In this document: positions 1 to 42,216 of the stretch, piece after piece | Numbering within the stretch: position 1 is the stretch's first letter | Layout: the number at the start of each line of letters is the position of its first letter | Assembly (NCBI GenBank): GCA_037039925.1 | Contig: JAXRKP010000582.1 | Location: 131,917-195,916 of the forward strand | Direction of reading: 5' to 3' | DNA from: Doris montereyensis | Taxonomy: Eukaryota > Mollusca > Gastropoda > Nudibranchia > Dorididae | Length of the DNA stretch: 64,000 bases | The notes under the pieces: model-generated | The model's input: the letters and a program-made list of their open reading frames with translations, nothing else | The model's database searches: none | Told to the model about the DNA's origin: nothing | Program-made: the position numbers and the translations under genes

Positions 1-1990
1 TGCATGTTAAAGTATAGGATGGTTATATTATGAAATGATATTCTCCCTTGAATGACAGCTTCTCCGTTTTCAGTACTTATGAAGAATGCAAGATTTTAAT
101 TATTTGGTCAGTATGAAATTAATGAATAAAATAATTTGGCATTCTTTCATGAGTGAATTAGCATCAGTAATCAGCACTGATGAGTGGTGAATCAGTACAG
201 AGTCGCTATCAACTTCATCATCCCCGTATAGCAGTGAATAAGAGATAAGGCCAACAAAAAAAGAACGTCTAATTTTACATCTTCTTATCTTATTACTAAA
301 AACAAAGAAGATAATTCCTGATTTAAAATAAAAACAATAAAAATTTAAAAAATGTAATTCAAGTCAAGTTAATAATATTAATAACCCTTTTGAATATGTC
401 ATAAATTTGAATCTTTTATAATCTAAATCTTTATACTTTAATCAAAATTCTTGAGATACTCTTTGTTTTGCTTTATTTATTTGTTTTATGTCTATTATAC
501 AATAAAAAAAAATGGTTGTATTGTGAGACCAAATTGTTTATGAAAGTCTTTGAATTCTCTCTTTCAGTCTTGTTTTTTATATATTAAAAAACAAAACAAT
601 CACCAAACCAACTAAACACACAATCCCCCCCCCCTCCCAACAATCTGAGGAAATAAATAAATTAAAAAAATATATCCATCACCCTGACCCCAGTCCCCTC
701 AACAACCCCCACCTTAACGATAAGTATCAATCAGTCAATGTGAACCTGGAATCCCAAATGACAGTAAAGTTACTAGTTTATTATATAACCATCTGCCATT
801 TTTATTGTTTCAAAGAAGATCCATCATTTAGGATAAAATGTAAAATAAATGAATCATGAAGAAAGGAAAATACCGGTATGTCGAGAATTGGTTTAGGATG
901 ATGAGGGCAATCTCATGACAAAAATATATTATATAATTATAAAATATGTACATGTATATATATCCCTGTGTATAAAGAATATAAAATGTGTTTCACTTTC
1001 AGAGATGGAGAAAGAGCCATAGACCTTGAAATAAGAAGATGAAAATGGATAACACTTGTAAGCTATTCGAATTTGATAAAAAATTAAAAAAGATTATGAT
1101 GATGATAATGAGATTATGATGAATAGATGCAAAGTACCGTGGTAGTGAATTTCGATGGTAATGGTAGGTTCCATTATGAAGAACTTTCAATGAGATCTAA
1201 AATGATAAGTAGGCTATGAAATTACTGATTTTTTAAAAAGATGAAAAAAGATCCAAACCATCAGAATGAAAGCAATTAAAATGTCTGTTGCTAAAGCCAA
1301 AGGAAAAACAAAAAAGAAACCCCAGTTTTATAAATGTTGAAATGATTAATATCCATGAGACAAATCTTGATTTAGTAAAATACTACATTTTTTTCTAAGC
1401 ATTAAAGTTAAAGGTAAGAAGATTAAAAGTAAATGAATGAATGTTTCAAAAATGAGTAAGAAAGTTGTGAATAAGAAAAATGAATGAAAAAACCCCCAAG
1501 AAAGATGCCCCAGAACCGGTGTATGAAATGGGTGAATTAGAACAATGGTCAGGTCAGTAGCTTAGCCACACACACACACACACTGAAACTCATGCACTCT
1601 TCCTGGCATTATGTGAATCTGATGGAGTCAAGAGAGCAATAGGTAAAAAGCAAGGAAACTTCAGAGGCGAAGATTCACACACATATATATACATACGCAA
1701 AATTGCTTGTAAAACTATTGTTTCTAGAAGGAAGAAAATAAAGCATGGCAGTAGCATAAAAAGACAACATCTCTAAGCTGGTTTCCCTTTGGGAGAAAGG
1801 AAAGTAGCCTGGCCTCTATTCACCATATTCCTTACGGTAACTCCACATGAAAGCCCTAGATAAAAGGCAAATGATTGTGCTCGGTATGCTTCTTACCTTA
1901 TCAATCTTAAAAGATAGCCTTAGGCCAAAACCATGGAATTTCCAACACGATGCCAACGACTCAACATCTGTGGCTAAAGCCTCACTCCCC
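1..1990. other. Presumed TACC-like intron or 3' region, no feature recognised
   Basis: AT-rich sequence with A-runs, a short CA tract near 1567-1582 and no exon I can support. Coiled-coil exons of the minus-strand gene were looked for and not found. Confidence 0.4.
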
Positions 1991-2007
1991 CTCTCCTTGC
2001 CCTTAAA

Positions 2008-2085
2008 TAATAATAATAATAAAATGGACATTTATAGTGCGCACATATCTCGTTCGAGAGAACAAGCTCTAAGCGCTGCACATTA
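2008..2085 (-). repeat. LINE/SINE 3' tail, CR1/L2-like
   Basis: Read on the minus strand it runs GCAGCGCTTAGAGCTTG, then an ACGAGATATGTGCGCACTATA stretch and ends in (ATT)n. A 3' terminus with a GCGCTTA-type motif followed by short ATT repeats is typical of CR1/L2-related LINEs and SINEs that borrow their tails. Confidence 0.55.
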
Positions 2086-2199
2086 AAATTTCTTTCTTTG
2101 TTTTCCTCCTGGCCCCCTTCTCCTATCTCCTTTTCATTCTTTTTTAAATTTGTTTGCATCAAAATGATACAAAAAAATAAATAATTATTAATTCAAAAT

Positions 2200-5100
2200 T
2201 CTTTTCCACCCGGTGAGCAGGAATTGGATTGGACAGTGGGTTGGCGGCGTTGGGAAAAGGGATGAGAAGATGAAAGCAATGGGTCTAACAAAAACTGATG
2301 GGAGATCGGAGTGGACATAAAGTGGGACCTTTATTGTACATAATGGCAATGAACAAATTCTAACAGTTTTTCCGGTTTCAATGGTGGTGGGTGCAAAATA
2401 GGTAATGGTTATGAGAATAATATGAGAATATGAGAAACATTTCGTCATTCATCCACGCTGCACATATTTAACGTAGTATTGTACGATGAACAATATGCAA
2501 AATTGAGCCTACAGATCTTACAGCATGGTATGTGGACATGTTACTATGCATTATTTGAAGTGTGCAGCTGTCAATATCTCATGCGATTCTTAGGTGAAAC
2601 CTGCAAATTGTACAGACATCACAGATGTTAGAGACACCCATGCTCAGTACAACTAACTTGTAAATCAAGACAACCGGCATCATTAGTTTCACTTTGAACG
2701 AATTAGTCAAACACAAATTCATGACAAGTCCAGGGCTGTTATTCTACAATACCATGATTCATCAAGCAAATTATTACATCACCAAGTATTACCCAACACT
2801 GTAAGGTATCAAAATAAAGTAATAATAAAAATCATACCTGTATAGTCTAGCCCTCTCTAAAATTGTCCACACATAAACTAAATTGGTTTTTACTTATAAT
2901 TTAATGGATTTGCATGACGTAAGGACTCATTGTATTTCAATGAAATATTGGAGAGACCTTGAATCAGTGCGGTCCAAAGAAACTGCCCGACTCTTAAGTA
3001 TCATGAGTCGTCAGCTCAAGTCTTTTTCTCCCTTTTCCTTCCTCCTCCTTCATAGTTTTTTTAGCAAACTGTTGTCGAAGAATCAACTACACTGCAGCCT
3101 AATTTAAAGCTATAAAGCACTTCACAACCCCAGATTAACAAGGTTCTAACTTAAAATTTCAAGTGACAAAAGTTAACAAGTTCATCCCAAGTGCTTTTAT
3201 AAAAAGTTGAATTAATGTCATGTTAAAAAATGAGATTCTTGATATTCTAATGAGAGAAATATGGAAAGTGAGATCTTTGACATTCTCATAAAAGGTAGGT
3301 CTTGCCAAGTTTTGAAGCCTTTTAATTTGGGGTTGCTACATGAATCACAGTTAAAAGTATAGGCAAAAACAGTTGGGTAAGACTTAATGAGAGGTGAAAG
3401 ATAATAATAACGTCTGTCAATGGCATACACAAACTGACTACATTGCATGAAGATGAAATGCCAGCAAACACTTCGAAATAAAAAACTAGATCTCACAACA
3501 ACTGTCATTTGCTTAAAACTGGTATGTTAAAGGAATTTTAAAAGTGAAAACTATAAAAAAAAATTTTAATGAAAAAATGAAAGAAAATAGAAAAGAAAAG
3601 AAAAGAAGGGACGGATAATGTAGAAAGAAAAATAGAATCAAACCACCCTCGGATTGTAACCAGTTAGTAGTTTTCATGAAGATTTCATTGCCTCAGTATT
3701 AAATTGTCCTGACTCCTTCATTTAGTCTTCAAAGTGAGAATGTTATAGCACTGAGACAGCGATTTCTCTATTAGATTTAGAGCAATAGCATTGCTCTGAT
3801 TATTTTCACGTTAAAGTGTAGGTGAAGATCATGAGAAAAATAAAATTATCCCTGAAAATTATTGGTGTTATCTTATAACGTGGGCAAAAAAAGGAACTGG
3901 AGAGAAACCAGCACCCATGCAGTGGAACCACACAACAATAAAAAAAAAAATGAAGAACAACAGGAGCACAGCGAATCAAGTGATGGTGGTAAACGTTACC
4001 TGGCTATTCCCTGATTCCTTGAAACCAAATGGGAAAACGTAAATGAAGCAAAGAAAGGAATGCAACATGTAAATCAACACAATGAAAAGCGTTTAACAGT
4101 TAGACGCTTAAAAGAATAAAAGTACTTCATTAACTCATTCAGGTCTGGTTTATGATGACTGAGCTAAAACAGAAGCTTTCCTACTCATGTTAAGGGCAGA
4201 CAAAAAGTTTCAAAAGCTTAAAGCTCTGACAAAAAGTTTTTTAATAAAATCCTTCATGTGAAAATCAAATAAAATAAATTGAGTTAATAATCTTCTATAG
4301 AAGTTACTGCACGATACTCTGATGCCAGCAAAGGGTTAAAAAGGAAAGTGTCTATGAATTAATATCTCGGTACAGTGAAATTTCTTGTATGCAAATCTTG
4401 ATCTAGATGGAATTGTCAGTCTGTTCACAACAGTTTACAGATCATCACAGGACGTTTCTAGATCTGAATGAGTTCAAGACATCACACAAAGGAGATGTGC
4501 AGACACTTGACAATATTCATAGAAAGAAAATCATTTAATATCTATGTGATAACTAAATATAAAACTAATTCATAACTCATAAATAGAATGTCCTACCAAA
4601 GAGAATGATCAATAAGTCTAAACAAATCAGAGAAAACACCTTTAAAGGACCGTCTTTTTTCCCCAATGTTTGTGTTTGATGAGACAGAATTTGGAAATCA
4701 AAGTTTTCTCTTAAGCAAACATCGCGAAACATGAGTGACCTTGGGCAAAAATTGCTTATGCATTCCTTTAATATGACCAAGTTAATATTGTAATGCAGAG
4801 TAATAGCATTCAATAACTACAATTTCAATGAGGAAAAAAAAAGTTTATAGGAAACCTCATTACTCTATTACCAGTATGCACTCAACATATTTTAAATCTT
4901 TACTATAAATACAATACCCTTAAGTGCTTCTTACACTAGGCCTGAAGAACAAAACAAAAAAGCCAGGCAAACACAGATAACAAATGAATGTCACAAAGCA
5001 AAAGGACAAAAACAGATAGCAAATACAAGACATCCTTGGATCCTGAGCATAAACAGTTTTTCTGATCTTTATAGTTTAGTACCCTATACAATAAAATTTA

Positions 5101-6700
5101 TTTTCAACATATTAACTTAAGCATCAAAATCTCTTTTAAAGTCACAAAATATTGGTCCAATTGTCACAAAGAACAATGAAGCATTAACAGATTGAAAGAT
5201 TGTTTCAAGGTGGCAAATACAAAAGAAAATGTCTCTCTTGTCAAAATTACCCTCCGTTGACAGATAAATCTTCCTCTCCGGGCCTGCTACAAAGCAAACC
5301 AAATGAGTGCATTGAAGAACAGATGTTACAGGCATTTTCATTTAACAACTAGTAGGTCTACTCAAGAGCAGTTGTTATAATCAATTCTTTTGCCATTTGT
5401 AGTAAAACAAATGAAAGAATTCGTAGTTATAGTCAAGATTAAAAAGTAAATAAAATTCAGATAGATTTTTATTTTCAAAAATGTTCCTCAGCGAGAATGC
5501 TTATTGGGGATGCAATGGCTCAATGGGAAAGACAGTTGTTCAACAGTTATAAGGCGATAGGAGTCATGAAAGTTTAAACATATCGGTAATATTATTTCTT
5601 ACCAATGCATTACCAACAAAGGGTTTGAAAAAATGAGAGCGATGATGTTCTGCATTCACTTTTTACAACAAACATACATGCTTTATTTAGAGCATGTCTG
5701 TGATGGAATAATGATTTAAGATGTTATCTTAAGGGTTCCCAGTTCGTTAAAGGGATTATAAAACAAAATTAAGCTAAAATCTCTGTCAAATGGTAAGTAA
5801 CCAAGAAATCTTTGATAATGTATAGAGAGCACAAGCACAAAATCATTACAATTATTTAAAGCTTTTAAAAGTGAGTTCATATATATAGATATATTATACC
5901 TTTTACAAAGCTGTTTCTATGATACGTTCTATGATCAAAACAATTGATACAAAATGTAAGTAGATGATGTCAGCGCTATCTACCAGTAGCTTCTCCAAAC
6001 CGCCCGAAAGTATTATAAATGTACTCGATATGAACAAAGTATCAGCATTTTCAATCTACGGTCATGTGCTAATGTTGCGATTGTCTGTTATGTAATGCAT
6101 ATCGTCAGAAAATTCATCATATGCCCTATCTCATGGTGTGCGTTTTATCATACAGGTTACTTTCAAACAGAATGTAACTTTTAATTGTATGGTTGCAAGG
6201 AAAGAAAATCGGTTTGGAGTGGCTACTATTATCAGTAACATCATCAAATGCAATGCAACAACTCGTAGCCTGCATGACATACCGTTTCATCACCAAATCC
6301 AGGTAAGTGAGAAAATCAACTTTAAAGTCGCGAAGAAATGATCATAACAGAGGGAAGAACAAAATCGGTTATGCAAAATCTCAGAATCTACAGCGTATTT
6401 TATCGTTCAAACGCCTTATAAATCTCATAAAGTTATACTAAAATAGCCAAAAATAAAAAAATTTGGAGTTGAAACAGTTTGTCACACAGACGACGAATTA
6501 TAAGAAAAAATGACCCTGACAACACAACGATACATCTATCGGGACACAGAAAGGAAACATTTTAGAAAGAAAGAACAAAAAATGAAGGAGAAACTATACT
6601 TATACAACACAGAAGAAAAAGAACAAGTCGATAATGAGGAGAAAAATTGTATCAACACACTGATGCATAATGAGACAATCAAACCCCCGACAGTAAAAGC
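2200..6700. other. Presumed TACC-like intronic sequence, no element recognised
   Basis: AT-rich with no clear coding exon, RNA gene or transposon ends. A plus-strand stretch near 6156-6301 is open between AG and GTAAGT but encodes nothing familiar. Confidence 0.4.
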
Positions 6701-6729
6701 TTATTGCAATGAACATGGCTGTAGAGTAC

Positions 6730-36738
<30,009 letters not shown>

Positions 36739-37329
36739 CTGAGGTTGGGAAAAAAAGATACCCTTAATTTTTTATACATTACCAGAAGAGTTGACAGTCA
36801 AAATTATTATGGTTTAAACCTTATTATATTGTTGAAACTTCGTACAGTGTACAAATTTGATTTTTAAATGATCTGAGAATAGTAAAAATGTAAATAAAAT
36901 CATAGATACTAGCTGCCATTAGTGATTGTTGTCGGATAGCTATACAGCAACAAAATTACCTCTCTTTTTGTTTAACAACATTGCCTTCTTTCAAGTAAAC
37001 TTTCGATATTTTGAGTTCCTATTGGTACTGTCATTACAATAATTTCATCACTAATGGTTTTTACGTTTAAGTTAAGTTAATTTTTGTTAACCTTTATCTC
37101 TATGAAACAATATTTGTCTTAATGGTGATGTCTGAGTCTTTTCGTTTTCCAATGAAAATTATCCTTTCTAACCAGAGTGAGAGTAAAAATACAGCTATAA
37201 GTATGTCATGAAATTTGGGAAGGATGTCTAGCACATCCAAGGGACATAACTAAGGGAAATGTGAAAAAATAAAAGCTGGGGAAAAAAAGAGTTATGTTTT
37301 TTAAAAGTGACTTTCAGTCGCACAGTAGC

Positions 37330-37717
37330 TGACGACTGTATGAAACGGATTTTAGACGGAATACCATAATGTTGTAGGAGCTCACATAGGCTCTCTTTGG
37401 GCAAACTGTCGAAGGATTTTGGGAAATCTACAAGGTTGATGTACAGTGGTGTATTTCATTCCAAAGTTTGATCAACGAGGTAGGACAAGTGACCTGCCGC
37501 TTCTAGGGTGTGTCAAGGATGTCTTTTCTCACTATTCTTATTTCTACTGGAAATCGACTGGATGATGAGGAGAACCACAGAAGAGAAAAAGAATGGCATT
37601 CAGTGGACTCTGTGGACCCAGCTTGGTGACCTGGACTTTGCAGATGACCTCACTCTTCTCTCCCATACCAAAAATCAGATGCTGGATAAGACCTTAACAC
37701 CAGCCTTCAAACTTTGA
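37330..37717 (+). mobile_element. Non-LTR reverse-transcriptase fragment
   Basis: Reads CQGCLFSLFLFLLEIDWMM, then NGIQWTLWTQLGDLDFADD, covering the RQGCLLSP and F/YADD boxes of a LINE RT. The catalytic FADD is intact, but only about 130 codons remain, and the upstream part contains stops. Confidence 0.75.
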
Positions 37718-38159
37718 CCGCTTATAACTCAGGAACGACTGCACCCACGACCTCCATATTTCGCATACATACGTAGATTTCAGATAGCCTGCTTTAGGTT
37801 CTTAGCGAACAAACTCTTGGGTCAAATAAATATAATTTTAATTGATTGGAAAAAGATTATTTTGCCTACGATCCATGAAACTTTTTATAATTACTAGAGA
37901 TGTAATTTCTTGATATCCGGTCATTACAAGAATAAAAAGCTCTCATAACTTCAATATAAAGTACTAATATCGTACTTAAAATCACCCGTAACCCATAGGC
38001 TTCTGAGTTACCCACAGTCAAAATTCAAGAGACCCAGCTTTATAATAAAGAGAAATCATAATCCAATTTTATCTATGGGCATGCTTGTTTTCTATAAATT
38101 ATTTAAAAACAATTTGTCGATTATGACGGTAATGGAACATGCCTTTTTGTCATTACTGC

Positions 38160-39900
38160 AACAAAAATTAAATTTAACATGACACTACAACACCCCCCCA
38201 ATCCTGTAAAAACAAAACAAATCTTTAATTCTCATTTCCGTGGCTTGTTAACTCCTTTGCATGCCTGGTTTCCATGGTCATGTCAAATAAACAATGTGTT
38301 TGTTAGTAAAAAAAAAAGGTCACGGGAGCAAAGGCTGAAGACAAATGAAAGAGATCTATGACAATCCCTAAACGACTGTAACATATAAGATGGGTCTTTG
38401 TTATTTCAGCCCATTTAACATGACCATGAGAGACTCAAAGGACTGTATTAAAACTAGAAAAGCGGCTCGTGTAGCCAGCGCAATGGCTGCCAGACGCTAA
38501 TTGGCTGGCTGACAGTCATCGCCCGCGGCGTGAGGCTGCCCACAGAGTTTTACAAGTTCACTGGGAAGTGTGACTTCTGACCAGGCCATCACCAATCTAT
38601 TGAATGCAGTCACATGGCGACCATCTGGTCTCACCCAAGCCAAGCCAAACTAGGATGATTCCATTCTTTTCAATTTAGTAAGAGACAACAAGACCAATTA
38701 CGTATCTGTGCAAACACACATTCTTATTTTATCAGCTCAATTACACACACTCTCAAAACAGACCAGCTCCCATTTACACCCCTCTGACGATGGACTTGTC
38801 CTAGTAGGATCATTCCATTTTACAATAGGGGTGACCAATAAATGAAAGTTGTTATAACAAGCCTACTTCATGCATAGTACAGCTGTTAGTAGTGTTAGCA
38901 TCGTTACTACCAGTTGTCCAAGGCAAAGATAATGAAGGACATACCCCTTTAGACATTGATTCAACCGAAGGCCTTTTAGACGTAAGCTTATGAGCCTGAA
39001 CGCGTCCTTTTGCCTGTTTATCAAATGGTTAACCAATCATAGAGCATTATTTTAAAAGAGGATTAAAAGAGGATGAGCGTAAGACAGTAAGAGGGTAACG
39101 AGAAGGAGGAATATTCAGGCCTCTCTTGACCCGTCCTTCCTTACCGGCAAATGCCGGGCATCACGCTGAAAGGTTAGTAGAAGGCAAACGGAAAATCTCG
39201 GGCGTAGTGCCGAACAGAGTGCTGTAACAAACTAGCATTTACCGGTCATAGCCTTACCAGGGTTAAATTTGAACACCAGCAGCTCAATCACTGAACAGTG
39301 TGATTTATTGGCTGCAACTCGAAAGTGACCAACTTTTCTTTGGTTAAATAACGTGAAACTAAGTAGAATTATCTATTTCGCGTAATAATTTGATGTACTG
39401 CAAAGATCTAGCCTAGATCTAGATAAATAAGAAAAAAGATTAACTCACAGTATTTTAGACCTAATATAATAACAAACAGATTTACTTTTCGTAAAATAAA
39501 TATATCACAATCCCCGAGTTCTTGATCAAGATCTCCTATAAAATATTAAAATACAGGTTGACCTACTAGATCCATATCTAGCTCTAGATCTGCATTAGAT
39601 TTTAGATCTGAAGTGTTATTAAATAATGAAGGGCACCTGTTGAAGTTGAGAAAAGTGGAAAAAAGTAGGGAAATGGATTCAGAGTGAGAAAATAAAAATA
39701 AATGATTTTTTTTCGTTAAGTCATGGAAATGAACATATTATTGAGAGGAATGCAAAATTTTAATCTCAACCTGTCTAAGTGAACACAATGTACAATCAAA
39801 GAAAGCAGAATAAAAATTCCATTGCTGCTGATGATAGAGATTATTTATAACTGTTTGTTTTCCTGTTGGTTTTTTTTTCTACGTTAACCCGGAAGTTTCA
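38160..39900. other. Region between the two divergent genes, function unclear
   Basis: Includes a moderately GC-rich patch at 38,460-38,640 (CATCGCCCGCGGCGTGAGG) and one at 39,100-39,250, which may be repeats or untranslated exons. I could not assign either. Confidence 0.3.
39887..39898. promoter_or_regulatory. Possible ETS-factor site
   Basis: ACCCGGAAGTTT matches the CCGGAAGT core found in many CpG-poor animal promoters. It lies between two genes transcribed in opposite directions, so a promoter here is plausible, but no transcription start can be seen. Confidence 0.25.
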
Positions 39901-41064
39901 CTTTTATCGGATTTGCGTGGAAATACTTGTCATAAACATTTCCATTCATTGAATAGGTAGCCTTAGCTCTCTACAGTTTGTTTTCCCACGATCTAAGTTC
40001 ATACTGCGAAACAAAAAGAAAATAACATGAAACAGAATGTTTTAGAAAGTAAATCTATGTCATAAATAACCTTGTTCAATTATCAATGAGATGTTCTTGA
40101 TGTTTCTTTGATTCTTTTTTTAACCAATTTTATTTTATTAGTTTATTATGTGTAACACCATGCCTTACTCCTTTTAGGGCAGAAATAAGTATTATAATGT
40201 TGTTGACTACAGGTTTTTAAAACCGTTTTAGTGTGCAGACCTACAGAAAAGAAAAGAAAAGGAGACACAAAAAGAACTTTCCTCGGTTTTACTACTTGCA
40301 GAAATATGTGAATACTTTTTGAGATCGGTATAACCTGAGAGTAAACCAATCGAAAGTACAGATCTAGATCTCTATATTTCTATATCATCAATTTGACTTA
40401 TTTTTGTTTTGTTTTTGTTTGTGTTTAAGCTCTTGTTTTTCTTTAGATTACAAAATACTGAGCAATAATAAACCTGATCATAAAACATCATCATTATTCA
40501 TAACATTACTCATTACTTCAAACGGGCACAACTGTCGTGTTTTTAACTTAAAGCTAAATTCACAATATTTTTTCATATAGTTTTTGTTAACAACGAAATG
40601 TTTGTGTCGAGGAATGATATCGAAAGTTGAGTTACTCAGTATGAAAGGTAAGAAGAAGAAAGAACGAAGTTTGAAGTATGTGATCTGATCAAAGAAATAA
40701 ATGAAACTGTTGCCTACCACTTCAGTTGTAAAGAATTTTTTTGCAATCTCCCAAGTTTTATTCGTAACGTTCGTAGATCTAATATAGAATCTAGATTGAG
40801 CAAGGATTTGCAAAGGCTAGCCTACACTTGAAGCAATGAACTCAAGACTCGAGTGACGAAAATAGATTAATTGACGAGACAATAAAACAAAACAAAAATA
40901 TTTAAGTTTTTGAGCTGAAGCAGAGGGAAAGAAAAGGTTCTGACGGGTAGGGCCTTCTTAAAATTGTCCTTTTAAGAAAATTGTATTCTTTCCATGTCTT
41001 CTTCTTCATAATAATAAATCGGGCATACTTTGATTGGACCTAAAATATTTATCCAATTTTGGCT

Positions 41065-41290
41065 TTAGAGTGATGTGCTTAATTCTATTTTTAAGTCTTC
41101 ATTGCTATTGCTGATTTTTATTTCTGTTGGCAGTCCATTCCACAGTAGGGTAAAATGAGTGCAGGTGACAATCAAAGTTTGAAGATGGAAACATGTAAGT
41201 TTGACAGCCTGGTCTGGTTTTTCATAGTTAAGTTTAAGTTGATCTAACGGAATAAACTGTTGGCCACTGATAGCCTTAAACAATAAGAGA
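41065..41290 (-). mobile_element. 3' fragment of the 29.5-kb LINE family
   Basis: The minus-strand text FKAISGQQFIPLDQLKLN, then LWNGLPTEIKISNSNEDLK, aligns with 29,570-29,790 over about 200 bp (shared ATTTCTGTTGGCAGTC and GAGTGCAGGTGACAATCAA). NSLP-like text is the usual end of CR1/Jockey-type ORF2. Confidence 0.75.
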
Positions 41291-41939
41291 GTGACACATC
41301 CAGAATGAGACATGGAAACTGAGACACACAGTGAGACAGGTATGTCATGAGCAAGCATTACATGGGACTGAATTCTACCATTTTGCCAAGCGGGAGTGAG
41401 AAATTTTGAGCTGTATATAAAATATATATATATCGATGGTGAAAGCCACAAACCGTTTAAATCTAAGATTAGTAACACTTTTTTTTGGCTTTTTAATATT
41501 AGGAAGCCCTATGCTTTGCCTAGTTATGATTCTGTGGCACAAGAACCAATAGAAACCTGTATAATAACCATATGAGCCATCCGTGTATTCCTATTTGGTC
41601 TAGTTTTTGACACTTGCACACCGTGTATGTCAGTGATATTAGATTAAAAGCGTTAATCTTTTTGCATATATATATATATATGTATTAGCTGTATTTTTAG
41701 TAATCCCCATACCCCAGAACCTTATAAAGTTACTATACAAGTATTTATTTTTCCTTTTTCACACAGATCCTATATGCATGCGCTGTTTCTACTATGCAAC
41801 TGAGTAGAGAAATGCTGATGTGTTCAGCTGGAGACATCACATGAAAACGGATTGTTTTAGCTTTTGAATTTTCATTTGGAATTCCAAAAATGCTTGTTAG
41901 TATCTTGATAACCATAAGTCTCCTAAGATAAAGGAAGCT

Positions 41940-42216
41940 ATGGAGAGTAAGAACGAAAGAATGACAGATACAAAACCAATGGAACTATGGGAACTTGAAA
42001 AATTTCTTGGAAACGCTATAGCTGAAAAACGCAAAGTTGTCAATCTAAGTCATCGTGGACTTACTATTGTGACTAAACACATAGAGGATGTGAAGAATGC
42101 TCGTGTTTTGTTGCTTAATAATAACCAGTTACTCATGCCACCAGGAGAGCTGTGTTCACTCACCAGCCTGTCAGAGCTTATTCTAGACAACAATATGCTG
42201 ACTATGATACCTTCAG
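41940..42216 (+). CDS. LRR gene, first coding exon
   Basis: It starts at ATG 41940 (context AAGCTATGG) and ends at the GTACGA donor in phase 1. The 92 codons include a charged N-terminus and the first LRRs (VVNLSHRGLTIV, VLLLNNNQLLMPPGELCSL, ELILDNNMLTMIPS). Another in-frame Met lies at residue 8; the first was chosen because it gives the longer product and no upstream in-frame coding is seen. Confidence 0.8.

Noticed and set aside
1816..2031. 71-codon minus-strand frame with a GTAAGA donor
   Set aside because: It overlaps a LINE/SINE 3' tail and the start is made of repeat sequence.
2840..2870. Minus-strand candidate exon ending in a GTATGA donor
   Set aside because: Several acceptors are equally possible and the short peptides are not recognisable.
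4000..4040. 18-nt minus-strand candidate exon (ESGNSQ) with phase 0
   Set aside because: Too short to separate from chance, and no neighbouring exon supports it.
6156..6301. Plus-strand open stretch between a CATACAG acceptor and a GTAAGTGAG donor
   Set aside because: Good splice signals, but the 49 codons match nothing I recognise, and it lies antisense inside the TACC-like gene with no partner exons.
36960..37018. Minus-strand stretch encoding ELKISKVYLKEGNVVKQKE between AG and GTAATT
   Set aside because: It looks protein-like, but its phase 0 end does not fit the next TACC-like exon, which needs a phase 2 partner; too short to keep.
37508..37717. Small host gene with an intact FADD motif
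   Set aside because: The segment is the RT core of a LINE with stops upstream and no further domains.
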